From contig NZ_MDEQ02000020.1 in assembly GCF_001883705.2 (NCBI RefSeq), positions 56,162 to 120,161 of the forward strand: a stretch of DNA of 64,000 nt, given 5' to 3'. The translations under genes were made by a program, and so were the position numbers. Of the stretch, positions 17,420-26,238 are shown piece by piece (positions within the stretch are counted from its first letter, which is position 1; every line of letters begins with the position of its first letter). The notes beneath the pieces are model-generated. The model was given only the letters and a program-made list of their open reading frames with translations, searched no databases and was not told the DNA's origin. This stretch comes from Burkholderia catarinensis. GTDB lineage: Bacteria > Pseudomonadota > Gammaproteobacteria > Burkholderiales > Burkholderiaceae.

Positions 17420-18913
17420 TCACAGCACCGACGGCGGCGGGCCCGCGACGATGCCAGCCGCGATCGCGATGTCGTCCGCGAGCGGCCGGTCGTCGTGGTA
17501 GGCCGGTACGCGTTCGCGCACGTGCAGCCACAGCGCGTCGGTCGACGCGGCCCGCGACGCGCCGTTCTCCTGCAAATCGTACGCCTGCGCGGCAGCCAGC
17601 AACTCGATCGCGAGCACGCGCGTCGCATTCTCGATGATGTCGAGCGCCTTCAGCGCGGCCGGTGTCGCATGGCAGAGGTGATCTTCCTGCAAGCCCGACG
17701 TGATGCCGCCATCGAGGCTCGCCGGCGCCGCCAGCCGCTGGTTCTGCGCGACGAGTGCGACCGCCGTGTACTGCGCGATCATGAACCCCGAACAGGTGCC
17801 GCCCGGTGCCGCGAGAAACGCCGGCAGCCCGCTCACGAGCGGATTGACGAGGCGGTCGAGCCGCCGTTCGGCGATCGCCGCGACCTGCGCCATCGCGGCC
17901 GCCAGGCTGTCCATCGCGAGCGCGATACCCGCGCCGACCGCATGCGCCTGCGAATGCACGACCGGCGCGTCGCGCGTGCCGGCGACGATCGGATTGTCGG
18001 TGACGGACGCGAGCTCGCGATCGACGACTTCCGCCGTGACCGCCAGCACGTCGCGCGCCGCGCCGTGCACGTGCGGAATCGTGCGCAGGCTCAGCGGATC
18101 CTGCGTATGCCGGCCGTTCGCCGCGGCCAGCATCGCGCTGTCGGCGAGCATCGCCCGCAGGCGCGCGCCGACCTGCCCGATGCCGGGCGAGATCCGCAGC
18201 GCGAGCGACGCCGGATCGAACGCGGCAAGCTGGCCGCCGAGATTCTCGAAGCTCATCGCCGACACCCAGTCGGCCCAGTCGAGCAGCCGTTCCGCGCGGG
18301 CGAGCGCGAGCGCGGCGAGCCCCGTGACGCACGGTGTGCCGTTGACGAGACTCAACCCTTCCTTCGCGCCGAGCGCCAGCGGTTCGCGGCCGATACGGCG
18401 CAGCGCGTCGTCGCCGCGCACGCGTTCGCCGCGATGACGCGCATGGCCGTGCCCGATGCAGACGAGCCCGACGTGTGCCATGTGGGTCAGGTAGCCGACC
18501 GAGCCGTGCGCCGGCACTTCCGGCAGGCAATCGTGGTCGAGCAGCGCGACCAGTTGATCGACGATGCCGGCGCGCACGCCCGAATGCCCGTGTGCGTAGT
18601 TGTTGATCGCGGCCGCGATGATCGCGCGCGTTTCCGCCGCGCCGAGCGGCGCGCCGACGCCGACCGCGTGGCTCATCAGGATGTTGCGCGACAGCGTGCC
18701 CTGCTGCGCCGGCGACACGATGACGTCGCACAACGCGCCGACGCCCGTGTTGACGCCATACGCGCGAATGCCGCGCGCGACGATTTCGTCGACGAGCTCG
18801 CGCGCCGCGACGACCCGCCCGCGGGCCTCGTCGGTCAATGCGAGCGGCTCGCCGGCCGCCACTGCCGCGATCTGCCGCCAGTCGAGCGGCCGTGCCGAAC
18901 GGAGTACGGTCAT
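17420..18913 (-). CDS. HAL-family ammonia-lyase lacking the MIO motif; ergothionase candidate
   Basis: A 497-residue aromatic amino-acid lyase homologue. It has YGVNTGVGALCDV (about 52-64), INNYAHGHSGVR, LVNGTPCVTGLAALA, FENLGGQLAAFDP, SVTDNPIV, GTCSGFMIAQYTAVALVAQN and QEDHLCHATPAA. Where histidine ammonia-lyase has GSVGASGDLAPLSH, this protein reads GSVGYLTHMAHVGL (137-150). The Ala-Ser-Gly that cyclises into the MIO electrophile is deleted, so classical histidine deamination is unlikely. Ergothionase (trimethylamine elimination from ergothioneine to thiourocanate) is a known MIO-less member of this superfamily and is reported from Burkholderia. The gene is 7 bases after the ABC ATPase gene; GAGG precedes the ATG. 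Ergothionase identity is inferred; the missing motif is seen directly. Confidence 0.85.
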   Translation of the reverse strand: MTVLRSARPLDWRQIAAVAAGEPLALTDEARGRVVAARELVDEIVARGIRAYGVNTGVGALCDVIVSPAQQGTLSRNILMSHAVGVGAPLGAAETRAIIAAAINNYAHGHSGVRAGIVDQLVALLDHDCLPEVPAHGSVGYLTHMAHVGLVCIGHGHARHRGERVRGDDALRRIGREPLALGAKEGLSLVNGTPCVTGLAALALARAERLLDWADWVSAMSFENLGGQLAAFDPASLALRISPGIGQVGARLRAMLADSAMLAAANGRHTQDPLSLRTIPHVHGAARDVLAVTAEVVDRELASVTDNPIVAGTRDAPVVHSQAHAVGAGIALAMDSLAAAMAQVAAIAERRLDRLVNPLVSGLPAFLAAPGGTCSGFMIAQYTAVALVAQNQRLAAPASLDGGITSGLQEDHLCHATPAALKALDIIENATRVLAIELLAAAQAYDLQENGASRAASTDALWLHVRERVPAYHDDRPLADDIAIAAGIVAGPPPSVL

Positions 18914-18920
18914 GGCGGCC

Positions 18921-19712
18921 TCAGTTCGCGGCGCGGTCGTGATGGCTCGACACGAACTGCCGGAAGCGTTCGGAGCACTGACCGCCGAACAGCTCGCCGG
19001 GCGTCCCGTCCGCATCGACCTCGCCCTGATGCAGGAACATCACGCGGTTCGACACATGCCGCGCGAAGCCCATTTCATGCGTGACGACCAGCATCGTGCG
19101 CCCTTCCTCCGCGAGCGAGCGCATCACGCGCAGCACCTCGCCGACCAGTTCCGGATCGAGCGCCGACGTCGGTTCGTCGAACAGCATCACCTTCGGATGC
19201 ATCGCGAGCGCACGGGCGATCGCGACCCGCTGCTGCTGGCCGCCCGACAGGTGCGCCGGATAGTAGCCGCGCTTGTCCGCGAGGCCGACGCGCGCGAGCA
19301 GCGCCTCGGCTTCCTCGACCGCTTCCGCGCGGCTGCGCTTCTGCACGCGCAGCGGCCCTTCGACGAGATTGTCGAGCACGGTCATGTGCGACCACAGGTT
19401 GAAGTTCTGGAACACCATCCCGAGCTGCGAGCGGATCCGGTCGACCTGGCGCCGGTCGCCCGGATGCAGCTTGCCGTCGCGTGCGCGCTTCATCTTCAGT
19501 TCCTCGCCGGCGAGCGCGACGGAGCCGTCGTCGGGCGTCTCGAGCAGGTTCAGGCAGCGCAGGAAGGTGCTCTTGCCCGATCCGCTCGCACCGAGGATCG
19601 AGATGACGTCGCCCTCGTGCGCGTCGAGCGAAATGCCCTTCAGCACGTGGTGATCGCCGAACGACTTGTGGATGTTCCTGACCGACAGGGCAACGGGAGC
19701 AGCGGTGTTCAT
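18921..19712 (-). CDS. histidine-type ABC transporter ATP-binding protein (HisP-like)
   Basis: A 263-residue HisP-type ATPase: Walker A GASGSGKST (about 41-49), a HisP-like insert (LKMKRARDGKLHPGDRRQVDRIRSQLGMVFQNFNLWSHMTVLDNL), signature LSGGQQQRVAIARAL, Walker B VMLFDEPTSALDPELV and VVTHEMGFARHVSNRVMFLHQG. The insert is typical of HisP/ArgT-system ATPases, unlike the shorter GlnQ type in the other operon of this window. CAGGAGAAT precedes the start. Confidence 0.93.
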   Translation of the reverse strand: MNTAAPVALSVRNIHKSFGDHHVLKGISLDAHEGDVISILGASGSGKSTFLRCLNLLETPDDGSVALAGEELKMKRARDGKLHPGDRRQVDRIRSQLGMVFQNFNLWSHMTVLDNLVEGPLRVQKRSRAEAVEEAEALLARVGLADKRGYYPAHLSGGQQQRVAIARALAMHPKVMLFDEPTSALDPELVGEVLRVMRSLAEEGRTMLVVTHEMGFARHVSNRVMFLHQGEVDADGTPGELFGGQCSERFRQFVSSHHDRAAN

Positions 19713-19739
19713 CGGATTCTCCTGGAAGGATGGAGGCGG

Positions 19740-20486
19740 TCAGGATGCGACGCGCCGGGCGTTGCGCGCGTCGGTAGCCGGCGGGCCGGACGGCTTCGGC
19801 GCGCGCAGGTGGCCCGACAGCCGCCATTCGAGCGCGCCGAGCAGGCGCACGACGATGAAGTTCAGGCCCAGGTAGATGAGGGCCGCGCACACGAACACCT
19901 CGGTCGTCCGGTAGGTCTGCTGGATGATCTGCTGCGCGACGCCCGTCACTTCCCACACGGTCACGAGGCTGGCGAGCGCGGTCGACTTGACCAGCAGTAC
20001 GGCTTCGGTCGAATACGCGGGCAGGCACTGGCGCAGCGCGATCGGGCCGATCACGCGGCGCAGCAGCGCGAAGCCCGACAGGCCGATCGAATAACCGGCC
20101 TCGATCTGCCCGACCGGCACGGCCATCAGCCCGCCGCGCAGGATCTCGGCCGTATAGCCGGCGGTGCACAGCGCGAGCGACAGCACCGCGCACGCATACG
20201 GTTCGCGCAGCAGCGGCCACATGAAGCTCTCGCGGATCACGCCGAACTGGCCGAGCCCGTAGTACACGAGAAACATCTGGATCAGCAGCGGCGAGCCGCG
20301 AAACACGAGGATGTATGCGCGAGCAAAGCGGTTCGGCAGCCAGCGCGGCGACACGCGCATCGTGACGATCACGAGCGACAGCAGCCCGCCGAGCACGAGC
20401 GACGCGAAGAACAGGCCGAGCGTGGTCGGCACCGCCGCGAGCAGCTGGCGCAGCGTATCGAGGAGAAAAGCGAAATCGATGGACAT
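19740..20486 (-). CDS. histidine-type ABC transporter permease (HisM-like)
   Basis: A 248-residue permease with about five membrane segments: LRQLLAAVPTTLGLFFASLVLGGLLSLVIV, FRGSPLLIQMFLVYYGLGQF, CAVLSLALCTAGYTAEILRGGL, the EAA loop YSIGLSGFALLRRVIGPIALRQCLPAYSTEAVLLVKSTALASL, and FVCAALIYLGLNFIVV. It pairs with the next gene product to form the HisM/HisQ heterodimer. GGAG lies before the ATG. It is 12 bases after the HisQ-like stop. Confidence 0.92.
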   Translation of the reverse strand: MSIDFAFLLDTLRQLLAAVPTTLGLFFASLVLGGLLSLVIVTMRVSPRWLPNRFARAYILVFRGSPLLIQMFLVYYGLGQFGVIRESFMWPLLREPYACAVLSLALCTAGYTAEILRGGLMAVPVGQIEAGYSIGLSGFALLRRVIGPIALRQCLPAYSTEAVLLVKSTALASLVTVWEVTGVAQQIIQQTYRTTEVFVCAALIYLGLNFIVVRLLGALEWRLSGHLRAPKPSGPPATDARNARRVAS

Positions 20487-20498
20487 GCGGGCTCTCCG

Positions 20499-21221
20499 TC
20501 AGTTGCGCGCGAAGTTGCGGCGGAACGACCGGCCGACGATCGCTTCCGCACGGTTGAACACGCGGTTCGACAGGCCCGTCATCACCAGATAGAGCGCGCC
20601 GCCCGCGACGAAGAACACGAAATACTGATGGGTCGAGTTCGCCGCGATCTGGCTCGTGCGCAACAGCTCGGCGAGCCCGGTGACCGAGATCAGCGCCGAA
20701 TCCTTGAGGCTCAGCTGCCACACATTGCCGATGCCGGGCAACGCGAAGCGCAGCACCTGCGGAACCAGGATGCGGCGCAGGACCATGCTGCGCGGCATGC
20801 CGATCGCGCGCGCCGCTTCGAGCTCGCCCTTCGACACCGCGAGCACGGCCGCGCGATACACCTCGGCCTGGTACGCGCCGGAGATCATCCCCACCGCGAG
20901 CGCGCCGATCACGAACGGCGGCACGCCGATGAAGCCTTCGGCGCCAAACCACTGGCCGACGGCCGTGACGAGCGTCGAGCCGCCGAAGTAGAACAGGTAG
21001 ATGACGAGCAGTTCGGGCACGCCGCGAAACACCGTCGTGTAGAGCTCCCCGAGCAAGCGGGCGCTGCGGTGGCGCGACAGTTTGGCCCCCGCGATCGCCG
21101 CGCCGATCACCGCGCCGACCGCGAGCGCGGCGAGCGTCAGCGCGACCGTCATCAGCGCGGCGAGCAGCAGCACGCCGCCCCAGCCTTCGGTTCCGAAGCC
21201 CAGCATTTCAAGGATCGCCAT
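20499..21221 (-). CDS. histidine-type ABC transporter permease (HisQ-like)
   Basis: A 240-residue inner-membrane permease. Its features are LLLAALMTVALTLAALAVGAVIGAAIA, TVFRGVPELLVIYLFYFGG, FVIGALAVGMISGAYQAEVYRAAVL and the EAA loop AIGMPRSMVLRRILVPQVLRFALPGIGNVWQLSLKDSALISVTGLAELL. GGGAGGCACGT precedes the ATG. With the HisM-like subunit it forms the membrane channel of the importer whose binding protein is encoded upstream. Confidence 0.92.
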   Translation of the reverse strand: MAILEMLGFGTEGWGGVLLLAALMTVALTLAALAVGAVIGAAIAGAKLSRHRSARLLGELYTTVFRGVPELLVIYLFYFGGSTLVTAVGQWFGAEGFIGVPPFVIGALAVGMISGAYQAEVYRAAVLAVSKGELEAARAIGMPRSMVLRRILVPQVLRFALPGIGNVWQLSLKDSALISVTGLAELLRTSQIAANSTHQYFVFFVAGGALYLVMTGLSNRVFNRAEAIVGRSFRRNFARN

Positions 21222-21314
21222 ACGTGCCTCCCGGCAAGCGTTGATTGGATCGGCAGGATGTGCGCCGCCGCGCGTCGCGTGGATTGCCCGCGCGACGCGC
21301 GGCCGGACAGGCGC

Positions 21315-22175
21315 TTACGGCGTGACGTCGGTCTTGAACCACTTGTCGGCGAGTTTCTTCACGGTGCCGTCCGCGAGCGCGGCGCCGATCGCCGTATCGA
21401 ACTTCGTCTTCAGGTCGGCATCCTGCTTGCGGAACGCGAGCCCTTCGCCCGGCCCCCAGATCGGCCCGCCGAGCTTCGGTCCCGCGAGCACGATCGACGC
21501 GTTGTCCTTCTTCGTGTTGTTCGCCGCGTAGTACGTGACGTCGTCGAACGATGCGTCGATGCGCCCGGCGACGAGGTCGAGATCGCGCTCGGGCGAAGTC
21601 TTGTACACGCGGATCGACGCGATGTCCTTGAAGCTGTCGTTGATGAACTTGGTATAGACGGTGCCCGACTGGATGCCGATCGTCTTGCCCTTCAGCTGCT
21701 TGCGCAGCGCTTCGACGGTGGGCTTGTCGGCATTCGCGTCGCCCGACAGCTTGACGATCGGTGCGCCGGGCGCGGCCTTCGGCAGGATCTTGGTGTCGGT
21801 GACGGCGAACGTCGCCGGCGTCGCCGCATACGGGCGCGAGAACAGCAGGATCTTCTCGCGTTCCGGCGTAATCGAGATCGCATCCATCAGGATGTCGAAC
21901 TTTCCGGCCTGCAGGCCCGGAATCATCCCGTCCCAGTCCTGCGCGACCATGTTGCACTGCACCTTGATGCGCTCGCATACGTTGGCGAGCAGTTCGGGCT
22001 CGAAGCCGCCGAGCTTGCCGCCCGGCAGCGTGAGGTTCCACGGCGCGTAGCCGCCTTCGAGCGCCACCGTCACCGTCTTCCATTCCTTCGCCTGCGCCGG
22101 TGCGCAGAGCGTTGCCGCTGCCGCCGCGATGACGCCGACCGTCCTGATTGCCCACTTGATGCGCTTGCCGTTCAC
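21315..22175 (-). CDS. ABC transporter substrate-binding protein, HisJ/ArgT type
   Basis: A 286-residue periplasmic binding protein with a signal peptide (IRTVGVIAAAAATLCAPAQA) and the mature family-3 pattern VTVALEGGYAPWNLTLPGGKLGGFEPELLANVCERIKVQCNMVAQDWDGMIPGLQAGKFDILMDAISITPEREKILLFSRPY, ending IGAALADGTVKKLADKWFK. It is the first gene of the lyase operon. The GTG at 22175 was chosen because AAGGAG lies 8 bases before it; an in-frame ATG at about 22205 would lengthen the signal peptide. The ligand may be a histidine derivative, judging from the lyase and HutC regulator. Confidence 0.9.
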   Translation of the reverse strand: MNGKRIKWAIRTVGVIAAAAATLCAPAQAKEWKTVTVALEGGYAPWNLTLPGGKLGGFEPELLANVCERIKVQCNMVAQDWDGMIPGLQAGKFDILMDAISITPEREKILLFSRPYAATPATFAVTDTKILPKAAPGAPIVKLSGDANADKPTVEALRKQLKGKTIGIQSGTVYTKFINDSFKDIASIRVYKTSPERDLDLVAGRIDASFDDVTYYAANNTKKDNASIVLAGPKLGGPIWGPGEGLAFRKQDADLKTKFDTAIGAALADGTVKKLADKWFKTDVTP

Positions 22176-22235
22176 GAGAGTTCTCCTTGCGTTGAAGTTC
22201 GTCATCCCTTCGGTCAAGCAAGCTGCCTCAGGAAT

Positions 22236-22247
22236 TTGTCTATACAA
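22236..22247. promoter_or_regulatory. HutC-family operator
   Basis: TTGTCTATACAA matches the HutC-subfamily GntR consensus NyGTMTAKACNy exactly and lies 61 bases before the start of the binding-protein gene. It is the expected place for repression of the whole operon by the HutC-type protein encoded at its end. Confidence 0.65.
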
Positions 22248-22386
22248 GCATGCAAGAAGAAAAACCCAGCGACAAGCGCTGATCAAAAAAAACCGGGTAA
22301 ACGCGGGAAATCCCCTAATAACGGGGCTCTGACGTGCATCACGGCGGGGATTCGCGGCACGAATGTGGTGCATGCGACGCGATCGG

Positions 22387-22408
22387 CTAGTCAGGATGAC
22401 TAGACAAA
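22387..22408. promoter_or_regulatory. second operator-like palindrome
   Basis: CTAGTCA-GGA-TGACTAG (22387-22403) is a perfect inverted repeat with 7-base arms. Its right part, TGACTAGACAA, is one mismatch from the HutC-family core. It may be a second site for that repressor or an operator for the convergent LysR side. Confidence 0.4.
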
Positions 22409-22630
22409 TTATTGATTCGCATGTTTCGCTAAACAGACTGAACGTGCCGGCGAAGCATCCGGACATGCCCCCGGCCGTCTCGCCCGCAAGGCCGCCGCCT
22501 GACGCCCCGAAATCTTCAGATCATTCCGGCATGGTCGCGAAAGGCTGCCGTCTTCACCGAAAGCAGACCCACCGGGGCCGATCGGCGCAACACCGGATGC
22601 GCCGGTCTTTCCTGTCGCGAATTCAATGCT

Positions 22631-23668
22631 TCACGCCGCCAATCCTGCCGGCGAAGCATTCGGGCTGTCCGCGTTGAACCGCGTCATGCAGTTCAGGTCG
22701 AGCGCACGTATCTGCTCCGTCATGAAATCGATGAAGATGCGCACGCGCGTCGGGAGATGTTGCCGGCTGACATAGCAGATGTAGTGGCCGCGATCTTCAG
22801 GTACATGGTTCGCCAGCGCGACGACGAGTTCGTTGGACGCGACATGGTCGCGTATCTGATAACCGGCCAGTTGCGCGATACCCGCTCCATTCAGGACCGC
22901 GCGCAGCACCAGGTCGGCGTCGTTGAACGTGAGGCGCGCCGTCGGCATGTACTTCCGCACGCGGCCCGCGACGTTGAATTCCCATTCGAATACGCGGCCG
23001 CTGGAAAAGCGGAAGTTGATGCACTCGTGCTCGGCCAGCTCCTCCAGGCTCTGCGGAAGGCCGTGCTTCGCGACATACGACGGCGCCGCGCACAACGCCA
23101 TCTGCATCGGAATCAGTTGCCGGGCAATGATGCTGGAATCTTCGATGCGCCCGTTGCGAAACGACACGTCGATCCGTTCCGACACGAGGTCGATCGGCCG
23201 GTCGTCGAGCAGCAGGTCGATGACGATGTCGGGATAGGCCTTCGCAAACTTGTCCAGCAGCGGCGCCACGACCTTTCTGCCGAACCCGACCGCCGAACTG
23301 ATACGGACGAGGCCGCGCGGCGGCCCTTGCCGCAGATCCAGCATCTGGTTCATCGCGTCCACGATTTGCGCGACGCCCTGATGGCAGTTCTCGAAGAAAC
23401 GCCGGCCTTCGATCGTCAGCTCGGTCGTGCGCGTGGTCCGCTGGAACAGCCGCGTGCTCAACTGCGCTTCCAGCTTCTGGACGTTCCGGCTCACGGCCGG
23501 CCGACCGACTCCGAGGCGTTCGGCGGCCTTGGTGAAACTCCCCTCGCTCGCCACCGCGACGAATGCGAGGATGCCCGCATAGCTCGTCCCGAAGCTCGCG
23601 GACAGCGCATCGGCCCGCGCCGGCGGCTCGAGACGATGGCCATGTTCCGATGTATCCGATCGATTCAT
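22631..23668 (-). CDS. LysR-family regulator
   Basis: A 345-residue LysR regulator with an N-terminal extension of about 30 residues. The winged helix reads AGILAFVAVASEGSFTKAAERLGVGRPAVSRNVQKLEAQLSTRLFQRTTRTTELT, and the effector domain reads GLVRISSAVGFGRKVVAPLLDKFAKAYPDIVIDLLLDDRPIDLVSERIDVSFRNG. GGGAG lies 8 bases before the ATG at 23668. It follows the NAD(P)-binding protein gene by 85 bases in the same direction and may be co-transcribed with it. The target is unknown. Confidence 0.9.
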   Translation of the reverse strand: MNRSDTSEHGHRLEPPARADALSASFGTSYAGILAFVAVASEGSFTKAAERLGVGRPAVSRNVQKLEAQLSTRLFQRTTRTTELTIEGRRFFENCHQGVAQIVDAMNQMLDLRQGPPRGLVRISSAVGFGRKVVAPLLDKFAKAYPDIVIDLLLDDRPIDLVSERIDVSFRNGRIEDSSIIARQLIPMQMALCAAPSYVAKHGLPQSLEELAEHECINFRFSSGRVFEWEFNVAGRVRKYMPTARLTFNDADLVLRAVLNGAGIAQLAGYQIRDHVASNELVVALANHVPEDRGHYICYVSRQHLPTRVRIFIDFMTEQIRALDLNCMTRFNADSPNASPAGLAA

Positions 23669-23753
23669 TGCTGATGCTCCCAAGACATGCCGTTCATCCC
23701 GATCGCTCGCCGCCGGCGCCTGCCGGCGGACCGCTGCGAACGCGAACCCCGAA

Positions 23754-24497
23754 TCAGCGTCGTTCGAGCCACTGGTCGAGACCGATGCGGCCAAGTCGCG
23801 CATCGCCAAGCGGCACGAGCGACTTTTCCTCGACGCGCCCGCCGTAGTACCGCGCGTCGGGATCGGTCACCACCGGGCGCGCGTCGCCGACCGACTTCAG
23901 ATAGTGCGCGACGATCTGCGCAAACGGCGCGCGGCCGGGGCCCGCGATCTCGACCGTCCCGTTCAGCGGCGCGGCAAGCGCGACCTCTGCGAGGATCGCC
24001 GCGACGTCTGCCGCGGCGATCGGCTGGAACAGGCCGTCGCCGATGCGCACCGTGCCGCCTTCCGTGCCGAAATCCGCAATGCCGCCGATGAACTCCATGA
24101 ACTGCGTCGCGCGCACGATCGTGTACGGCACGCCCGCCGCTTCGATCGCTTGTTCCTGAGCGACCTTGGCCGCGAAATAGCCGTTCTCCGGCATCCGGTC
24201 GCAACCGACGATCGACAGCGCAACATGATGGCGCACGCCGGCGGCCACTTCGGCCTTGCCGAGATTGCGAGCCGACATGCGGAAGAACTCCAGCACCGCC
24301 TGCGGCTCCCATGACGGCGCATTGGCCACGTCGACGACGACGTCGGCGCCGGTCAGCGCGTCGGTCAGGCCTTCCCCGGTGATGGTGTTGACGCCGGTAC
24401 GCGGCGATGCGGCGAGCACCTCATGGCCTGCTTCGCCGAGCAGCGTGACAACCTGAGAGCCGATCAGGCCCGAACCACCGATTACGACGATCTTCAT
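23754..24497 (-). CDS. NAD(P)H-binding SDR/NmrA-like protein
   Basis: A 247-residue atypical short-chain dehydrogenase. The Rossmann motif is MKIVVIGGSGLIGSQVV (GGSGLIG, 8-14), followed by ADVVVDVANAPSW, HHVALSIVGCDRMPENGYFAAKVAQEQAIEAAGVPYTIVRATQFMEFI and a C-terminal YYGGRVEEKSLVPLGDARLG. The catalytic Tyr-xxx-Lys is not in the classical form, so it may act as an NAD(P)-binding sensor or an isomerase-like protein. CAGGAGAAT precedes the start. It is divergent from the MocR-type regulator. Confidence 0.88.
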   Translation of the reverse strand: MKIVVIGGSGLIGSQVVTLLGEAGHEVLAASPRTGVNTITGEGLTDALTGADVVVDVANAPSWEPQAVLEFFRMSARNLGKAEVAAGVRHHVALSIVGCDRMPENGYFAAKVAQEQAIEAAGVPYTIVRATQFMEFIGGIADFGTEGGTVRIGDGLFQPIAAADVAAILAEVALAAPLNGTVEIAGPGRAPFAQIVAHYLKSVGDARPVVTDPDARYYGGRVEEKSLVPLGDARLGRIGLDQWLERR

Positions 24498-24693
24498 CGC
24501 ACATTCTCCTGACGAAATGACTTCACTGAACGGGGGGCGGTGCGCGGCGGGCGCCTTGTCGGATCGGGGCGGACACGGCCGTCACATCGCTTGACGCAAG
24601 TGTGGAAGAATCATGTCCTATCGATAAGTGCCAAGAATCGTCGATCGGACTGATCCATCCTGGACCACCCGGCCCCCTTCCCGCGAGACCGTA

Positions 24694-26238
24694 ATGACCG
24701 CGCCAGCGCCCGCACCCGCACCCGCACCCGCACCCGCACTCACCATCGAAATCGATCGCCGGCATCAGCTGCCGGTCTACCTGCAGATCTGCGAACGCTT
24801 CAGAACCGCGATCGCCGCGGGTCACCTGCGGCCCGGCGATCGCGTGCCCGCGCTGCGCGGCCTGGCGACCCAGCTGAACACGGCGCGCGGCACCGTCGAA
24901 CAGGCTTACACGATCCTGGTTGACGAGGGCTACCTGCAGATGCGCGGCGCGGCCGGCACGTTCGTCTCGCCATCGCTGCCCGAATCGCTGACCCACCCCA
25001 GGCCCGCACGAACCGCCGGGCCAGCGCAACACGCCGAAGCAGCCGGCGTGCCCGCGGCATCGGACCCATCGCGCGATCGTCAACCGCCGCCGCGCCAGCC
25101 GCCGCTCGCCGTCGCGTTGAGCGGCGAGCCACGCCCGTTGCAGCCCGGCCTGCCCGCGCTCGATGCGTTTCCGCGCAAGGTGTGGCACCGGCTCGTCTCG
25201 CAGCGCGCGCGCAGCGGCGAACGCGCGCTGCTCGGCTACCCGCATCCGGCCGGCTACCGGCCGCTGCGCGAGCACATCGCCACCTATCTGGCGCTGTCGC
25301 GCGGCGTGACCTGCGTGCCGGAACAGGTGTTCGTCACCGGCGGTTACCGCGCGACGCTCGAACTCGTGCTGCGCAGCCTGGCGCGCCCGAACGATCGCAT
25401 CTGGTTCGAGGATCCCGGCTATCTGCTCGCACGCAGCTTCCTGTCGGAGACCGGCGTGGAGCTCGTTCCGGTGCCGGTGGACGCCGAAGGCATCGACGTC
25501 GAGCGCGGCATGCAACTGGACGCGCAGGCGCGCTTCGCGCTGGTCACGCCGTCGCATCAGAGCCCGCTCGGGCATACGCTGTCGCTCGCGCGGCGGATCG
25601 CGCTGCTCGATTGGGCCGAGAAGGCGTCGAGCTGGATCGTCGAGGACGACTACGACAGCGAGTTTCGTTACACGGGCCGCCCGCTGCCGGCGCTGAAGAG
25701 TCTCGACCGGCGCGATCACGTGATCTACTGCAGCACGTTCAGCAAGGTGATGTACCCCGGCTTGCGACTCGCGTACGCGGTCGTGCCGGAGCGCGCGGTG
25801 GAGCGCGTCGAGCGCGTCGCCTGCAGCATGAATGCCGGCTTGCCGACGCTCCTGCAGGCGGCCATGGCCGATTTCATCGAGCAGGGGCACTTCGCGCGGC
25901 ATCTGAAGCGGATGCGCGCGCTGTATGGCGAGCGGCGCATGCTGATCGTGCACGCATTGCAGCAGGCGTTCGACGAGCGGCTGATCGTCGAGCTGCCGCC
26001 CGGCGGCATCCAGTTCGCGGTGGAGTTCGCGCCGGGCCCGGACGGCCCGGTCGACGACGTCGCGGTGGCCGCGCGCGCCCGCGACGCGGGGCTCGTGGTG
26101 CTGCCGCTTTCGATCTGGTACGCGAATAGCCGCACGCCGCACGCGCGACGCGGGCTCGTCATCGGATTTGCGAACATCGTCGATGCCGCCGACGCACGCC
26201 GCCTTGCGCGTACGCTGCGTGCGTGCATGGACCGCTGA
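24694..26238 (+). CDS. MocR/PdxR-type regulator (GntR helix fused to aminotransferase)
   Basis: A 514-residue fusion. The N-terminal GntR winged helix is about 16-85 (QLPVYLQICERFRTAIAAGHLRPGDRVPALRGLATQLNTARGTVEQAYTILVDEGYLQMRGAAGTFV). A Pro/Ala-rich linker (about 90-140) leads to a type-I PLP aminotransferase-like domain with GYPHPAGYRPLREHIATYLALSRGVTC, FVTGGYRATLELVLRSL, EDDYDSEFRY and the PLP lysine in YCSTFSKVMYPGLRLAY. The N-terminus contains a run of Ala-Pro pairs from an in-frame hexanucleotide repeat. The start at 24694 matches the family; an in-frame ATG at 24628 is rejected. It precedes a carboxymuconolactone-decarboxylase-family and cupin pair that it may control. Confidence 0.92.
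   Translation: MTAPAPAPAPAPAPALTIEIDRRHQLPVYLQICERFRTAIAAGHLRPGDRVPALRGLATQLNTARGTVEQAYTILVDEGYLQMRGAAGTFVSPSLPESLTHPRPARTAGPAQHAEAAGVPAASDPSRDRQPPPRQPPLAVALSGEPRPLQPGLPALDAFPRKVWHRLVSQRARSGERALLGYPHPAGYRPLREHIATYLALSRGVTCVPEQVFVTGGYRATLELVLRSLARPNDRIWFEDPGYLLARSFLSETGVELVPVPVDAEGIDVERGMQLDAQARFALVTPSHQSPLGHTLSLARRIALLDWAEKASSWIVEDDYDSEFRYTGRPLPALKSLDRRDHVIYCSTFSKVMYPGLRLAYAVVPERAVERVERVACSMNAGLPTLLQAAMADFIEQGHFARHLKRMRALYGERRMLIVHALQQAFDERLIVELPPGGIQFAVEFAPGPDGPVDDVAVAARARDAGLVVLPLSIWYANSRTPHARRGLVIGFANIVDAADARRLARTLRACMDR
24708..24737 (+). repeat. hexanucleotide tandem repeat in the MocR gene
   Basis: About four to five copies of a CACCCG unit encode the Ala-Pro run near the N-terminus. 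Because the unit is six bases, length changes would keep the frame and alter only the linker length. Confidence 0.6.

Larger units (their letters stand above)
22176..22630. other. promoter region of the lyase/ABC operon
   Basis: Apart from the two operator-like sequences this stretch holds no credible gene. It lies between the operon start and the 3' end of the LysR gene and includes an AT-rich segment at 22240-22300, consistent with a promoter. Confidence 0.45.

Noticed and set aside
17420..18913. Simple histidine ammonia-lyase (hutH) assignment
   Set aside because: The MIO-forming Ala-Ser-Gly is missing and no hutU, hutI or hutG lies nearby.
18600..22403. Very long open frame (over 1,200 codons) on the plus strand
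   Set aside because: It runs antisense to four well-supported ABC transporter genes and part of the lyase gene. Its translation is Arg/Asp/His-rich without any domain, the usual mirror of GC-rich codon bias.
24708..24737. Phase-variable repeat
   Set aside because: The unit is six bases, so gain or loss keeps the frame and cannot switch the gene off.
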